Assembly: GCA_015501055.1 (NCBI GenBank) | Contig: JADNYV010000165.1 | Location: 1-64,000 of the forward strand | Direction of reading: 5' to 3' | Source: Mucidula mucida | Lineage: Eukaryota; Basidiomycota; Agaricomycetes; Agaricales; Physalacriaceae | Length of the DNA: 64,000 nt | In this document: positions 1-11,178 of the stretch, piece after piece | How positions within the stretch are numbered: the first letter of the stretch is position 1 | How the letters are laid out: the number at the start of each line of letters is the position of its first letter | The notes under the pieces: model-generated | What the model was told of the DNA's origin: nothing | The model's input: only the letters and a program-made list of their open reading frames with translations | The model's database searches: none | Program-made: the position numbers and the translations under genes

Positions 1-2716
1 AGACGTACTTATACACGGTCTAGTTTCCAACACACGCATGTGGCTCCGCCAAATCGGTACAAGGTATTGCTCAGGGCCATTCGTCAGTGGCGCTTTTTGC
101 AAATGTGCAAGGAGGGCGGCCGCGGCCACGATGCGACTGGAATTCCTGGTACTCCAAAGGGGCAGCTAGCTACACAGTGCCTGGCGTGTCCGCACCCAGG
201 TGTCAATCTCAACAACTCCTGGCGCACTTCAAGGAAAAGGTATGTGCAATTGTTAAATGATGATGTCAATATCTAACTGTTCCATCAGTTTTCTGTACAG
301 ATTGTTCTTGGCTACTGATGCCAATTTCCGGTTGCGGAATGCCATCGTGTCAACTAACGAGCGTGATCCTCCTTTGCTGAATGGAACGGCCTACTTTGTA
401 GACCGCGCACCATACGCGTCTCATATTCGCAACTACGTTTCACAGGAAGGCAAGTCATGTCCTTCTGTCTTGTGGTGATACTAATTGTTGCGATCAGAAA
501 TGTCGTCGTGTTCCGGGTTCTCGGCCATGTTCTTGGCAGACCTGAAGAAAGCAAAGGGTCTCCGAACAACAGGTGTCACCGGGGTTACATGCTCCAGGCA
601 CGGTGTATGGAGGTCTAACGGAATAGGTGACTTGCAGCGGGGTGAACGGTATGTAACTATCCAGTCAACATTACCAACACGGCTCAGTTTCCGTTACACA
701 GGTATTGTAATGTCGACACGACATTTGCAAGCGCTGTTGGGGAGGATGACACGCTCAAAATTGTGGTGTCCTATGACATTGCTTGTCAGTGGGGCGTGAA
801 TCTGATGTCGCGCCTCCCTGAGCTACCAGAGTCCTTCCAAACCCATCTTTCTGAGGAGTCCATCATTTTCTGTGTCCCTAAATTCCACTTATGGGCTCAT
901 CAATCTCAATGCCACGCATTGTACTCGTTTAACTTCAAACCGGGGGTGGGCTGGACGCATGGCGAGACTATTGAAGAGAATTGGTCGGTCTCTAATCACG
1001 CGGCTATGCAGACAAAAATGATGGGTCCGGGCGCGCGCGAGGACACCTTGAATGATATTTTAACTTCCATAATAAGCGCACTATTTGATTGTTCGGTAGG
1101 CCTTTATGTACACAATGAATGAACAAACTTTACTAATGAAATGCTGGAATAGGTCGCGTGTTTGCTGCCCGGCTGATTGAGGCCATCAAAGAAGCTCGCA
1201 TACATCGCAAAGAGTTCACGGATTTCAATGTTGGGGTAGTTTGGCTTCTTGGGGAGGAATGCATCCAGGTTTGGCTTGCAGCCATTTTGGCTTGGGAACG
1301 GAATCCTAAAGAATCATGTCCATATGAGGCGAGGCTGCAGAACAAGGAAACATTAACCGACGTCCAATTGCAGATGGCGCGAGACGAGCACGTGTCTCTT
1401 GTCCGAGCCACCGGGTTTACACATGAATCAAGCATGAGTAGCTTTCTGATACTCGGGCTCGATATCGAGCAATCTCAGTGCGTTACTCCATCGGAGTCCT
1501 TACAAATTGAATTCTCATCATGACAACAGACGTGCCCTGGCGTGGGAGGTCAAGGCTCGCCGGTCTGGAACCACATACCAGGAACTGAACATTCAGAAAC
1601 AGCGGACCGTGATCACTAAACGCATCAAAAAATTTCGCGGTCTGCAGCTGGGCATTTTCATGCCGCAGCTTCGCGAGTATCTGACGCCGGAACAATTGAA
1701 GCATCTTGACGCACCCAAGAAGTTGACCGCCAAAGAAACAAAACTTTTTCTGCCATCTGAGTTGAAGGCAAGTGATCGCGCTCTTCCGCACGCTTGCTTA
1801 CCTGGGGTTGCGGATGGGGAAGAGCAGCTGCGAATGGCCGAATGGAGAGATTCATTGAACAAGCTTCGTCGTGGTCTACATATGCGCTCGGAAGGCGTCC
1901 TATTCACAGTCCGCAATGTAACAGGCCAAAATCCGACAACACGAGCCGAGGGTCTTCAACGTAAGATCCAGGTCGGGATCACCCTGAGCAAGTTGAGGTA
2001 TTGCTGGGCACGGAATGTGTTGTTCCGCCTGCGTGGGCACAGGGTTTGGGAGAACGAACTAAAAATCCTAGACAACACGGATGTACAAGGAATGAACGAG
2101 TGTATGCTGACGGATGAAGAAGCCCGCGCCGCGGAGGACCTGCAGAACAGAGGCCTGATCAACGAGTTCATTCCAGGTCCATCAAGCATCAATGCGGTTG
2201 TTTCCGAAGGCGAGGGTTGTCGACGACCATCCTGGATCTGGGCCAGCTACGCCGAGAATATGGCGACGGATGATAGCAGCGATCCAGTGACCCAAGAAGG
2301 TGAGCATTAGACATAATATTTCTCAAGCACTCAACATTATCTTTGAGTCAATAGCTATTACAATTGAGTGGTGCAAGGCACGCGCCCGCATGCTACAATG
2401 GGAAGAAGAAATTGAGCTTTTATTGGAGGAAATGCGCCGGGTGGCCGTTTATGGGAACTGGAAGGCCGCGTGGTGGCGCGCACGTGCTAACGCTCACCCC
2501 GATGCCAGCGCGGCACTGCGGGAGGGAATCACAGACTTTGCTACACGCGCTGCTATTCGGGAAGAGGCCCAAGTGCGTGAGGTTGAGGAGAAATGGCAGC
2601 CGCTCATCAAAATGGGTAAGGAGCTTGTTGAAGGGATACCAATCACCAATGTGCTGGAGTATGAGCTTGAAGAGGATGAAATAGAGGAAGAGAACATGGA
2701 GGATGATGTAGATTAG
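1..2716 (+). CDS. KDZ-family (CxC2-type) DNA transposase, 5' end outside window
   Basis: The reading frame is open from base 1 and runs to a TAG at 2714-2716. Seven exons fit: 1-239, 289-449, 498-648, 702-1095, 1153-1477, 1530-2299 and 2355-2716. Family hallmarks in order are an N-terminal RQWRFLQMCKEGGRGHD block with a C-x2-C pair (CLACPHPG), LFLATDANFRLR, GIGDLQRGERYCNVD, the catalytic-region block VVSYDIACQW, then KFHLWAHQSQC, a PGVGWTHGE-like block with an MGPGAREDTL tail, and an acidic C-terminus after the conserved IEWCKARAR. This is the Kyakuja-Dileera-Zisupton transposase fold common in mushrooms. The intron at 450-497 is of GC-AG type (AG|GCAAGT). All other junctions keep the frame, but the consensus-looking intron 1096-1152 does not; a GTTCGG donor at 1091 would. 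The copy may be slightly damaged. No terminal repeats of the element were recognised. Confidence 0.8.
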
Positions 2717-3180
2717 ATGTTTACATAGCATAGTTATGACACCAGCACACTAGAAAATATGGACTACAAGTGGGAAGTGAATATTTGAAGGGGCAGGCGG
2801 ATGTACCTGCCACCCCAATCAAAATGCGCCACAGAATCAGGCAAGCGTGCGGATACCCCACCAAAATGGGATAACCTATAGCACCTGAATCACCGAGGTA
2901 ATCCATCAGAGAGTGATCCCGAGCGGAATGCGCAATCAATCAAGGACGGAAAGGACCCGGAGACGATCAGATCCGGATATAAGCGGTGATTGTATGTACC
3001 CGCCCCAGCGCGCTGCCCAGGACAATGAGCAGCACCCCCCGCAGGCCTGGTGCGGCCCCCGTACTGCCCCAGAGGCTGGGCGGGCCCATATATATATATT
3101 TCACTCTAACTATAATGACTCTAGATAGAGCAGATTCTGTAATTTTGTGCCCTCTAGCTAGAGGCTTTATGGATATCTCC
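2717..3180. other. Intergenic, between KDZ and gypsy elements
   Basis: No gene is visible. The stretch holds a C/G-rich segment (about 3001-3080) ending in a short (TA)n run. It may contain the unrecognised 3' terminus of the KDZ element. Confidence 0.4.
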
Positions 3181-4436
3181 CTACAGCATAGGGTGGTATC
3201 GGTTCTTGATTGTCATGTCGTTCAACTTCCGATAATCTTGTACTGGCCGAAGGCTTCCGTCCTTCTTCTTGACAAAGAAGAATGGTGACGCCATGGGTGA
3301 GATTAATGGCCGTATGCGTCCCGTCCGTATGTTTTCTTCCAAGAACTCGTCTAATGCCTTCTGCTCGGATGGACTATGGGGATAGACCTTGCAGTCAACC
3401 GGTTTGGAACCAGGCGTGAGTTCTATCGCGTGATCCCAGGGTCTTCGCTCCGGTAACTTATCAAAGTCCGCCTTGCTGAATACATCGGAAAATTCCTCAA
3501 TGTAAGGTGCAGCAGCAGATGAAGGCTGTTGTGATCTCAGCTTTTCACCGCTTTTGCGATAGTTGTCCCAGTCCATCCAGAACAAGCGCTCTCCCTCTTC
3601 CAACTTCTCTTCTACATCTTCTCCTTCGTCTTCTGGCGAGTCGTACTCAGGTAGATAGCCGCAGCGGTCTGGGCATCGATCAAAGGTTAACGTGGATTCC
3701 GTCCAGTTGATTGTGGGGTTGTGATATCGTAACCAATCTAGCCCCAAAAAGATACTTGTTTTGCCAAGATTGGTGATGGCCAACTCGATCTTTTCGGCGT
3801 GATCACCAATCTTCATCCGGACCTCCACAAAGCCTTTGATTGCTCCTCCCTTGTTTAGGGTTCCATCCGCATTATAGACAGAAAGCTTGGCCGGTAACTT
3901 TTTGATCGGAGTCTGTTCCTTTCGATGAATTCTTTATTAACGCAAGAACCCGTTGCTCCACTGTCAAGAAGGGCACTTGTTTCCCATTCAGAGCCTGTGT
4001 GTACGCTCTCTATGGTTACTCGGAGTTTCATGTCCTGCCCCTTTGTTCCCCGGATGTACTTCCTCGACTTTTTCAACTCCGTCACAACTTCCACCGCAGC
4101 TTCCTTCGTCAACGCTCTGATCGCCATCACCTTCTCTTCCGTTGCTTCTCTCTCTCTCCGCTCCGGCATCCATGCTCTCAAAATTCCCACTGCTCTCGGC
4201 ACTTCGTCCTCTCTTAGCCTTTGTGCAACCCACTCAGGCGTATTTGGCTCGTATCTTTCTTTCGCAGGTTTTGGTGGTAAAATCGTCGATGATATTTTAG
4301 ATGCCTTAGTACCAGTACTATAAATAGATTCTGCATCTGACAATTCTTCCTTGGCAACTGCTCCAGCAGGACTGCGTCTACTGCGGGAGCTTCGCAAAAC
4401 CCAACTCTTCTGCGAGCTTCTTCTTCTCCTTGTCAT
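3181..4436 (-). pseudogene. Gypsy pol fragment: aspartic protease and N-terminal reverse transcriptase
   Basis: Two open segments in different frames are present. The first (4436-3855) contains the retropepsin active-site motif LLDSGATGSCVN. The second (3828-3181) contains the protease C-terminal part ([12 protein letters not shown]) and the RT fingers and palm start: [40 protein letters not shown]. It ends in a stop directly after [10 protein letters not shown], where complete elements read on into the RT catalytic YxDD region. The catalytic half of RT is therefore missing. Confidence 0.8.
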
Positions 4437-5300
4437 TCATTTCGGTCCATAGACCCCGAATTGTCTGGGGTCAACCCTTCTTTGGACAGAACCTGCTGAC
4501 ATGTCCGTGTTCGCCACAGCTGAAACAAAGTCCTCTTCGATGTGCGTTGTCGATATCCATTGGCCTGCCGGCTCCTCCATAGGTAACACCGGTGGCATCT
4601 CGTCGTGTGATCAGCGTTGGGGGTGGGTTGTAGGATTGGCTCTGATATAGCCGCCTGCGGAGCTTGGGGCTGGGACTGTATGCCAGACCTCTTGCTCACC
4701 GCCCGTCTTCTCCACAGCTGATCGATCTGAATGATCTGTGCCTTCAATCCTTGTACTTCTCTGGCAACCCGTCTCGGCTACCATAGATCTGATCAATGAT
4801 CTTCTCGTTGACATTGGTCTCGAGAAGTCACACGACAAATGTGTCATCCTTCGAATATCCTGCCTGAGTGAGCAGGACCTCGAACTTCTGGAAGAAATCT
4901 TGAGCGGTGTCTTGCCCCTGGCGCAACCGCTTGATCTGGTCTTGCGCGTCTTGCGCGAGGTTGGAATCCACAAATCGCTCCTTCAAATCTTCCTTGAACT
5001 CTGTCCAAGAGACTGTCTATTCCTCTTGCTCCTCGTCGAAGTTCTGGTCCGAGTAGTTCTGGACCCATGCATCTACGTGATCTCCTGGATGTAGGAGAGA
5101 ACAACATTGATCCTTTCGGAGTCAGATGTGAGGTTGTTCTTCTTATCACGGATGTATGTAACATGGATCGCCACCAGCTCTTGTACTTGGCTTGTCCCCG
5201 TCATAGTCATAAGGCTTGTTGACAAGGGATCGGCCTTTGGTTTTGACATCGGCATAGTGAGCGGGTGTGGAGGAGCGGTTTCGGGTGCTTCGTTGGACAT
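4433..5300 (-). pseudogene. Gypsy gag (capsid and zinc knuckle), frameshifted
   Basis: The start codon is at 5300 and the first 70 residues are open. The frame then shifts and the retroelement gag core continues in other frames (KEDLKERFVDSNLAQDAQDQ, then QDFFQKFEVLLTQAGYSKDD). A nucleocapsid zinc knuckle C-x2-C-x4-H-x4-C (CFSCGEHGHVSRFC) lies near 4480-4540. An in-frame TGA follows the DDTFVV block at a place where the family has arginine (CGA), which suggests C-to-T decay at a CpG. It would encode the particle protein of the element but cannot be translated as one product. Confidence 0.7.
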
Positions 5301-5859
5301 GATGAATCGGGGTGATAGGATCGGAGAGTGAAAGGTGAAAGTGGGGATATGGGTGATGCGGATTTAGATGAAACGGGTGAGGGAATAGAGGTTTGGATGA
5401 ATAAGGAGGAGTCGCCTAGATCTGAAATAGAATCCAGGACTTGGTAGGGTGGGGAATGATGGTGTGTATTGTAAGGTAAGTAAAGTAGGTAGGTATCGTA
5501 ACTGTCTACGCTATTTTACCGACTACTGACTACGTATCTACGGAGCCCAAGAGCTCGTCACAAGTTTGCAATTGCCCAGCCGACGTCCCTCTGGTGTGAG
5601 GTAAGCCGAAGTTTTCCTGGGAACGGGGGTTGACCCGTAAACAGCGCCCACTGAAGTGCAACTGCCAAAAGTTCGTTCTCGTGAGAGCGGCTACTTCCAG
5701 CACCCGAGGCAGTTATCTCTAACTGTTAGCCGGCGCTACTGGGACCAATACACATGTATGCGGACGTGCGCTGGAATTAGGAATCCGTCGATCTGTAAAC
5801 AGGAAAGGGATGGGGAATGTGCGATGATCAAACAGCAAAGTGCTGATCGACGATCAGGG

Positions 5860-6300
5860 ATGTGTGGTAGGTGGTAGAAAGTAGTTCCGATCTTCTGTTA
5901 GCGACTGACTAAGCCACGAGACTCAACCAGGTACCACAGCAAGAACTAAGGAGAAAGTGTTCGCGTTCGTAAGACTAGGCTAGGCCAGGTGTATAAACGA
6001 GATCGGAACTAAAGTACAATGATACTACACTACTGCTTATATACTAGTAAGCCTGTGTTTGGGACTCCTTGTCCATACGTGTTTCCGCTAGGGATAACTC
6101 CACGCCCTTGACCCAGTGTTGTATGCTACTAGTCCGTGAAACCATTAAATACGAGTGGTAACTGCATGTAAGTAATAATACTGAAACAACCATGTGTGCT
6201 ACGAGTGTCGGTGGTGTGTATACAATGGGAATCCATGAGGTATCGGCATGTATGATGTCATCCATGTGTTAGGCGTGTGTCCACATGAGTACGGCTTCGG
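5860..6300 (-). promoter_or_regulatory. Candidate LTR / promoter of the gypsy relic
   Basis: Upstream of gag on the minus strand there is a TATATAAGCAG box (about 6031-6041) followed by a start-site-like, pyrimidine-rich leader. This is the arrangement of an LTR U3-R region. The ends and a primer-binding site could not be placed with confidence. Confidence 0.35.
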
Positions 6301-6489
6301 TAATGAACAGGAGTATGATCGGTGACGAAACAGATGATGAAACAGTCCGTTGGTTGATAAGACAAGGCCCCCGATAAGATATGATAAGATGTGAAAATGT
6401 GAAAATATGGCAATTCATAACAGAGCTGCCTCTTGACTGTCCCTTCCCCCTTTACACAAGCTCATTCTAGACGCGCAAAGTACCTTACA

Positions 6490-6710
6490 GGTATTCAAAC
6501 TTGGCCAAGACATTGTTATTCTCAATGATCCCAATGGTGTCAACTTGGACGCTATATGCATTGGGTAGCCCAACACTTGTTGCACTTTGTCTGTTAATTT
6601 AGTGATATGCAGATCCTCAAGATCTAGGAGTTGAAACCCGACACCCCCCTTATCGCCCTTTTGTATCTCAGCGCTGATAAGTCAACACCTCCTGAAAATA
6701 CTGCCAACTT
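6490..6710 (+). pseudogene. Relic of a MYND-type protein gene
   Basis: The translation resembles an internal part of the MYND-type pseudogene at 17606-19097. FKLGQDIVILNDPNGVNLDAICI here corresponds to FEAGQSVFVLNEAQEHAEAICM there. After a likely intron, KPDTPLIALLYLSADKSTPP corresponds to DEMTPVIVILYLAADRTTPP. An in-frame TAG separates the acceptor from the second block. Only about 220 bp remain. Confidence 0.5.
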
Positions 6711-6904
6711 TGCCCCAGTATCATATGTGGCAGCGGCTGGTCGGACATATGCCTCAGATCATGTGTGCGCAAGAAGAACAGGCTTGCGGGAGGCGTCTGA
6801 ACAAGTTCTGCATGTTCACTAGTCTTGGCAAGATCAATGGATGATACTACTGTACATGCTCGTCAGCGCATCCTTGGGGTATTTAGTATAGAGGTCTGGA
6901 GTTT

Positions 6905-8360
6905 TTGGTATCAACAATCGGACAAGTATATAGAAGGAGCCGGTCGAGATATCGTACGCCCTGCAAAGCTATCAATTTGTGTACTCACCAGTAAGACCGT
7001 ACTTACTTCAAGCCACAACATCCCTCGTACATCGAGCTTAAAGTCTTCCGCAGAGAGTGAGCTGCATATTTATTTGTAGCAAGAAAGCGCCGTGGCAGCA
7101 CTAGGCTGCGTCGGACTAGCAGAATCCTTCATGGACTCGAGGAGTGGTACTATGTCCGGGATAACGTCTTCAATACACTATAGAGACGGTGGCCAGGACT
7201 TGATAGACAGCTATAGTATGGATCTCCTCACACGAAGATTGAACTGCAAGGCTGATGCAAGATCCTTTACGTCCTTCTTGAAAGCCGTCGGCAGGTCGGG
7301 ACTGTTGTCGACACTGGCGGTTTCGAAATCAATGAAGCATATCGACGTTCTGGCCCACGAACGCCCGCGAAGAGAGGGTCCGTAGTCTTCTTGGACCGCG
7401 GGGTAAGTGCGTCTATCATCATGTTTTGCAGATTGATGTCGCCATGAGAAACATTATGCTCGTGAAGGAAAGCAACAGCCTGAACAAGGATCTCACCATT
7501 CGCCACAGGGAATGAAGTAATATATCGCACTTACCTCCATGAAGGCACGGCCGTACCGAACTAGTTCACCGACCTTGGCGAAATCAGCCTTAATCGCCAC
7601 ATTTAACCATCTGTCAGAAACTGTGAGTGCGCCTCAGCAGTGAAGGTGGTCGTATGCTCACCTTGGCATTACAACAAACACCTGGCCGTTGAAGTTGATA
7701 TAAAGCATGATGCCGCGGATCATCGCGAAGGGCATCAGACTGCAGGTGACGGAAAGCTCTGAGCTCCTTGCTGGGTTGTGGACCAGAGATAGTCCTGAAC
7801 AAGATGAGGCAACAGACGGGTTGTACAGGATACAGTGATTTACTTGAGTATCACATCTCGCCCTAGCCTATCCCGCGCGGGCCACACGAATGGAGACTGG
7901 GGTCAGAGGTACCTTGTAAGCAGTTGCAACTTTTCAAGGAAAGACCTACGTAAAAATACGTTTCCGCATCCGCATCTGTCCTGTAAAAGCGTTGCGCGAA
8001 TGGAAATGTCATCTTTTCTGTTGAAGCGGGGATACTTGGAACAATGTTACTGGAAAAGTCGGTGGGATCCTTCAAGACGTAGGGGTGATATCCACGGGAC
8101 ACGAAGAACGGACGCAGGAAGCGCCATATCCGCAGAAGGCGTATTCTGTCACTTTCGAACACTTGCTCATTAGTAGGTCTCCAGTGTCCCAAATGGCATA
8201 ATCCTCAGTGACCGGATAGTTCCATAGCCAGGAGCGGGCTTTCCAAAAGAACGAGCTACAGACGCCTTGGGACGCGTACCACACGAATTGGCCGGAGAAA
8301 GTGCGCGGAAGTTAGGATAGCACCGATGAGAGAAACAGAAAGAGCAACTCGAGTGTTCAT
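6905..8360 (-). pseudogene. Kinase-like membrane-anchored protein, copy A (broken)
   Basis: The ATG at 8360 opens the family N-terminus MNTRVALSVSL with a hydrophobic anchor. Breaks relative to copies B and D are: a 1-nt insertion around codon 35 giving an early stop; a disruption after AIWDTGD; a deletion after RDDPRHH; a 1-nt deletion in the metal-binding YAFIDFE motif; and TAA in the last exon where relatives have Glu. The catalytic-loop block FLHEHNVSHGDINLQN is still readable near 7470-7410. The intron positions match the other copies. It lacks the palindrome found upstream of copies B, C and E. Confidence 0.75.
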
Positions 8361-9078
8361 GGTACGTGCCTAAGTACAATCGTGTCTTCTTCGGACTTTC
8401 AAAGTGTAGTTTGATAACCGATACATAAGTTCAGCTCCACGATGGCCAGCGCGCGCTGAATATATAAATAAAAATCACTCGCAGGTCTGTAGCTTCATGT
8501 CCAACAGTGTGTCCCGACGATGCCGGAATCTGAGGGTGTCGATTTTTACACTTTGGACACAAGCTACACTACAATTCCAAGGTACGATTGTATACATATG
8601 ACGTGGCATGCGCCGGCGCCTAACACGAACGGACAGCAGTACGATGGCTCACTAAAAATCAGTTCCAGACATCGCAGGCATCCCCCCTTCCGATACGCAC
8701 CTGTAGAATTCTTCAATTAGCTTTTTTCAATTTATTAGTCTCTGGCACGGACATATCCGAGGAGGTCCTTAACATATACTAGTATATGACATGAGGTTTT
8801 CCCAAAGCAACTGTGAGTGGGCCTCCACTCAGATACGTTCATCTGCTCACCGAATCCAGAGAAACCCAAGGCCAAGACATTACTTGAGGCGCGATGGGAA
8901 ACTTTCTGTGACTGCCAGAGTGCTTGTTCAAAAGGTAAGGGCCACGCAATATTGCCTTCGTCGGCTTCTGTAAGCTGGTGTCACCGAAAGTGTTTGTTGA
9001 CACCCTCGTGAACTGTAAGCAGAAGAAGGGGCGCAAGTCGAATTCACCTTGACGCTATCTTTGTTTGCGGGAAATAGA
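6905..9078. repeat. Left arm, outer part, of the ~5-kb inverted duplication
   Basis: The reverse complement of this segment matches 46958-about 49430, including non-coding parts: the stretch 8811-9070 pairs with 46960-47200 and 8520-8720 pairs with about 47590-47820. It holds kinase-like copy A. The DIRS element starts at 9079, directly after TAGA (9075-9078). The outer end near 6905 is the last place where I can follow similarity. Confidence 0.75.
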
Positions 9079-9105
9079 TGACGAAACCGGTACGGATACA
9101 AGACG

Positions 9106-9322
9106 ACCTGTAACGAGGCCGTAAGTACGAGTACGCGTAGGGTACGAGTCGTGCCGAGCTCAGTCGTCGTGGTAAGAGACTCTTATATATATTACATACC
9201 TGTAACGAGGCCGTAAGTACGAGTACGCGTAGGGTACGAGTCGTGCCGAGCTACAGGACGTGTGAGATAAAGTAAACGAGTGAAATGAGTATAGCATACC
9301 TCAGTCGTCGTGGTAAGAGACT
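9106..9322. repeat. Split direct repeats A-B-A-B at DIRS 5' end
   Basis: A 55-bp block occurs at 9106-9160 and, apparently identical, at 9198-9252. A 23-bp block ending GTCGTGGTAAGAGACT occurs at 9159-9181 and 9300-9322. A partial inverted match (TGTCTCTTACGACG) lies near 9511-9525. PAT/Ngaro-type relatives carry A1-B1-A2-B2 split repeats. I see no copy of A or B at the 3' end. Confidence 0.85.
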
Positions 9323-9648
9323 GAGGTGCGGAAAACGAAAGACTAGACATATATAGAAAGTCCATGACTAAATAAGGAAATGTGTCCGTAGAGCCAATGC
9401 TCGTTGACCAATATACTCATATTTCGATATCTCGGGTCGTGAGGAACGAACGAAAGGAGATTATAGTTTATGTACGGATGAGGCGATCAACGTCGAACAC
9501 TTCTTCTTGTCTCTTACGACGTTGACTGCCGAAAGTCTCGTCCTGTATTCATCATATACTCTACAGTCCTTGCTTTTGGACAACTCTTCTAGTCCTATCT
9601 TGACTTCTGATAACACTCCTTGATCTACTTCATCTCATCCCACCAATA

Positions 9649-11178
9649 ATGTCTGCCACCAACCCCCCTATTCGTGTCCTAGTCGACCCATATGCTCTCG
9701 TTTGCCCGGATTTCTCGTTGCCGGAGTGGAAGGACTCGAGGGAGGATGCTGAGAAGGCTCGGCAGATTACCGAGGCCGAAGCTATTGCTCTCCTTGCGAA
9801 GCGGTGGACGGATGGTAACGACAGGAGTAAAGCTGACTGGGACGCGCAGTTGCAGCCACAAGGTTGCTACTGACGCCGCCGAAGACCAGCGCTTAGCAGC
9901 TGAAAAGCTGGCGGGAAGCGGAGGCTCGCCGCGCTCGCAAGGACGCGCTTCAGGCCATTATCGACAAGAAGCCTCAGCTAGGCGTTTTCGACTCCAACAC
10001 CAAGGCGCCTGATTTCGTTCACAGTCTCGTTCACCCTACGGCTTTGAAGCTCGTCCAGGCTCGCCGCTACGTGTCCTTGATGTACTGGACTCCCGACGCG
10101 CTGAAGTCAGCAGCTGACTTGAACGCCTCCGCCGCGATGACGCTGTCGCGGACGGTTTGCGCGTGCTTCTTGGACAGGAGCCCGTCTCTCGAAAGTTGGC
10201 GGGCGAGAGTGCCATGGACTGGACTTATTTCCCTGAAGCCTACAACGGCTATATCCGCGCAATTATCGCCGACAACTGGCCCGCAGAACACGTTCACGCT
10301 CTTAACGATCTGTTCTTCAAGCTTGGTGGACACGATTTTGCGAAACGTGGAGTCCTCGGAAAGCGTGCGCTCCTCGCCTATTGCGAGAGTATGCGCCGCC
10401 TCTGGCACAATGATTTCGAGGCTGGTCGCGTCTCATTCAATATCGGAGACATCAATGCTACATCCCTGGAAGCAAGTACAACGAGATCATAGCAAACGAG
10501 TCGACGGCCGCTATTCAGACTGTATGTGCTCTTTTCTCTCTTGTGGCGAAGTATTTACTAATGGTTATCGTTTTCTCCCTCTTTCTTACATATGATATCT
10601 TTGCATTACATTTCACTTGGCCTTCCGATGCCTTGCACATTCAATTGGCCTTCCGATGCCCTACATTTTCATGGACCCTTCCGATGGTCTTCACATTTAT
10701 TATGGCCTTCCGATGCCTTGACATTTCCGTGATACAACAGTTGCGTGATTCCAACGCAAGAGCACAGGCGTTGCTGCAGAGACTCGAGAGCGCAGCTCGC
10801 TCAGTGTCGTCATCATCTTCAGCGAAGCGACCCCGTTCGCCTTCCCCACAGCACGGCGCGTCGTCATCCAGACGCGACCCCCCACGCCATTTTCACAAGA
10901 GCACAGGAGGTCAGAGCCCCGTCACCTGTGCCATCTGCTTGGGGTTACACACGGGTGTCTCAGCGTGCCACGCGACAACACTTTGGAACGGAGGAGCGAC
11001 GCGCATACACAGACGTTCCACTGGCAGCATCGAGACCAAGTCGGGCGGTCGCGTTTGCCTCAACTGGCAAATCCCACGCGGTTGTACCAGTGCATTCCAT
11101 TCCAATCGTCACGATTGCTCCGGCTGTGGCTCCAAGGATCATGGCGCCTACAAGTGTCCTCGAGCTCAGAAGGAGTAA
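9649..11178 (+). pseudogene. DIRS gag-like protein, frameshifted
   Basis: The ATG at 9649 begins MSATNPPIRVLVDPYALVCP. At least four 1-2 nt shifts are needed to follow the protein (near 9855, 9910, 10125 and 10460). A likely spliceosomal intron (about 10520-10740, ending in CAACAG) joins it to a basic, serine-rich segment. The C-terminus has a zinc knuckle C-x2-C-x4-H-x4-C (CSGCGSKDHGAYKC) and ends at 11178. It would package the element's RNA. In its present state it cannot make a full product. Confidence 0.65.
10612..10732 (+). repeat. Four degenerate ~28-bp repeats inside the gag intron
   Basis: The core CCTTCCGATG appears four times at 27-30 nt spacing, each followed by a related T/C-rich tail containing a CACATT/ACATTT-like word. 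All copies lie within the presumed intron of the DIRS gag gene. Confidence 0.7.

Larger units (their letters stand above)
3181..6300 (-). mobile_element. Ty3/gypsy LTR retrotransposon, truncated and decayed
   Basis: Reading on the minus strand, the order is a candidate LTR/leader (about 6300-5301), gag (5300-4433), protease and the first part of reverse transcriptase (4436-3181). The element stops abruptly after the RT motif YRKLND..TIKNRY, so the rest of RT, RNase H, integrase and the 3' LTR are absent. Frame breaks and stops show that it is dead. The outer boundary near 6300 is uncertain because no second LTR is available for comparison. Confidence 0.75.

Noticed and set aside
9106..9322. 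Short repeats that might suggest a CRISPR array
   Set aside because: Only two copies each of two blocks, in a eukaryotic retrotransposon terminus; no spacer pattern and no cas genes.
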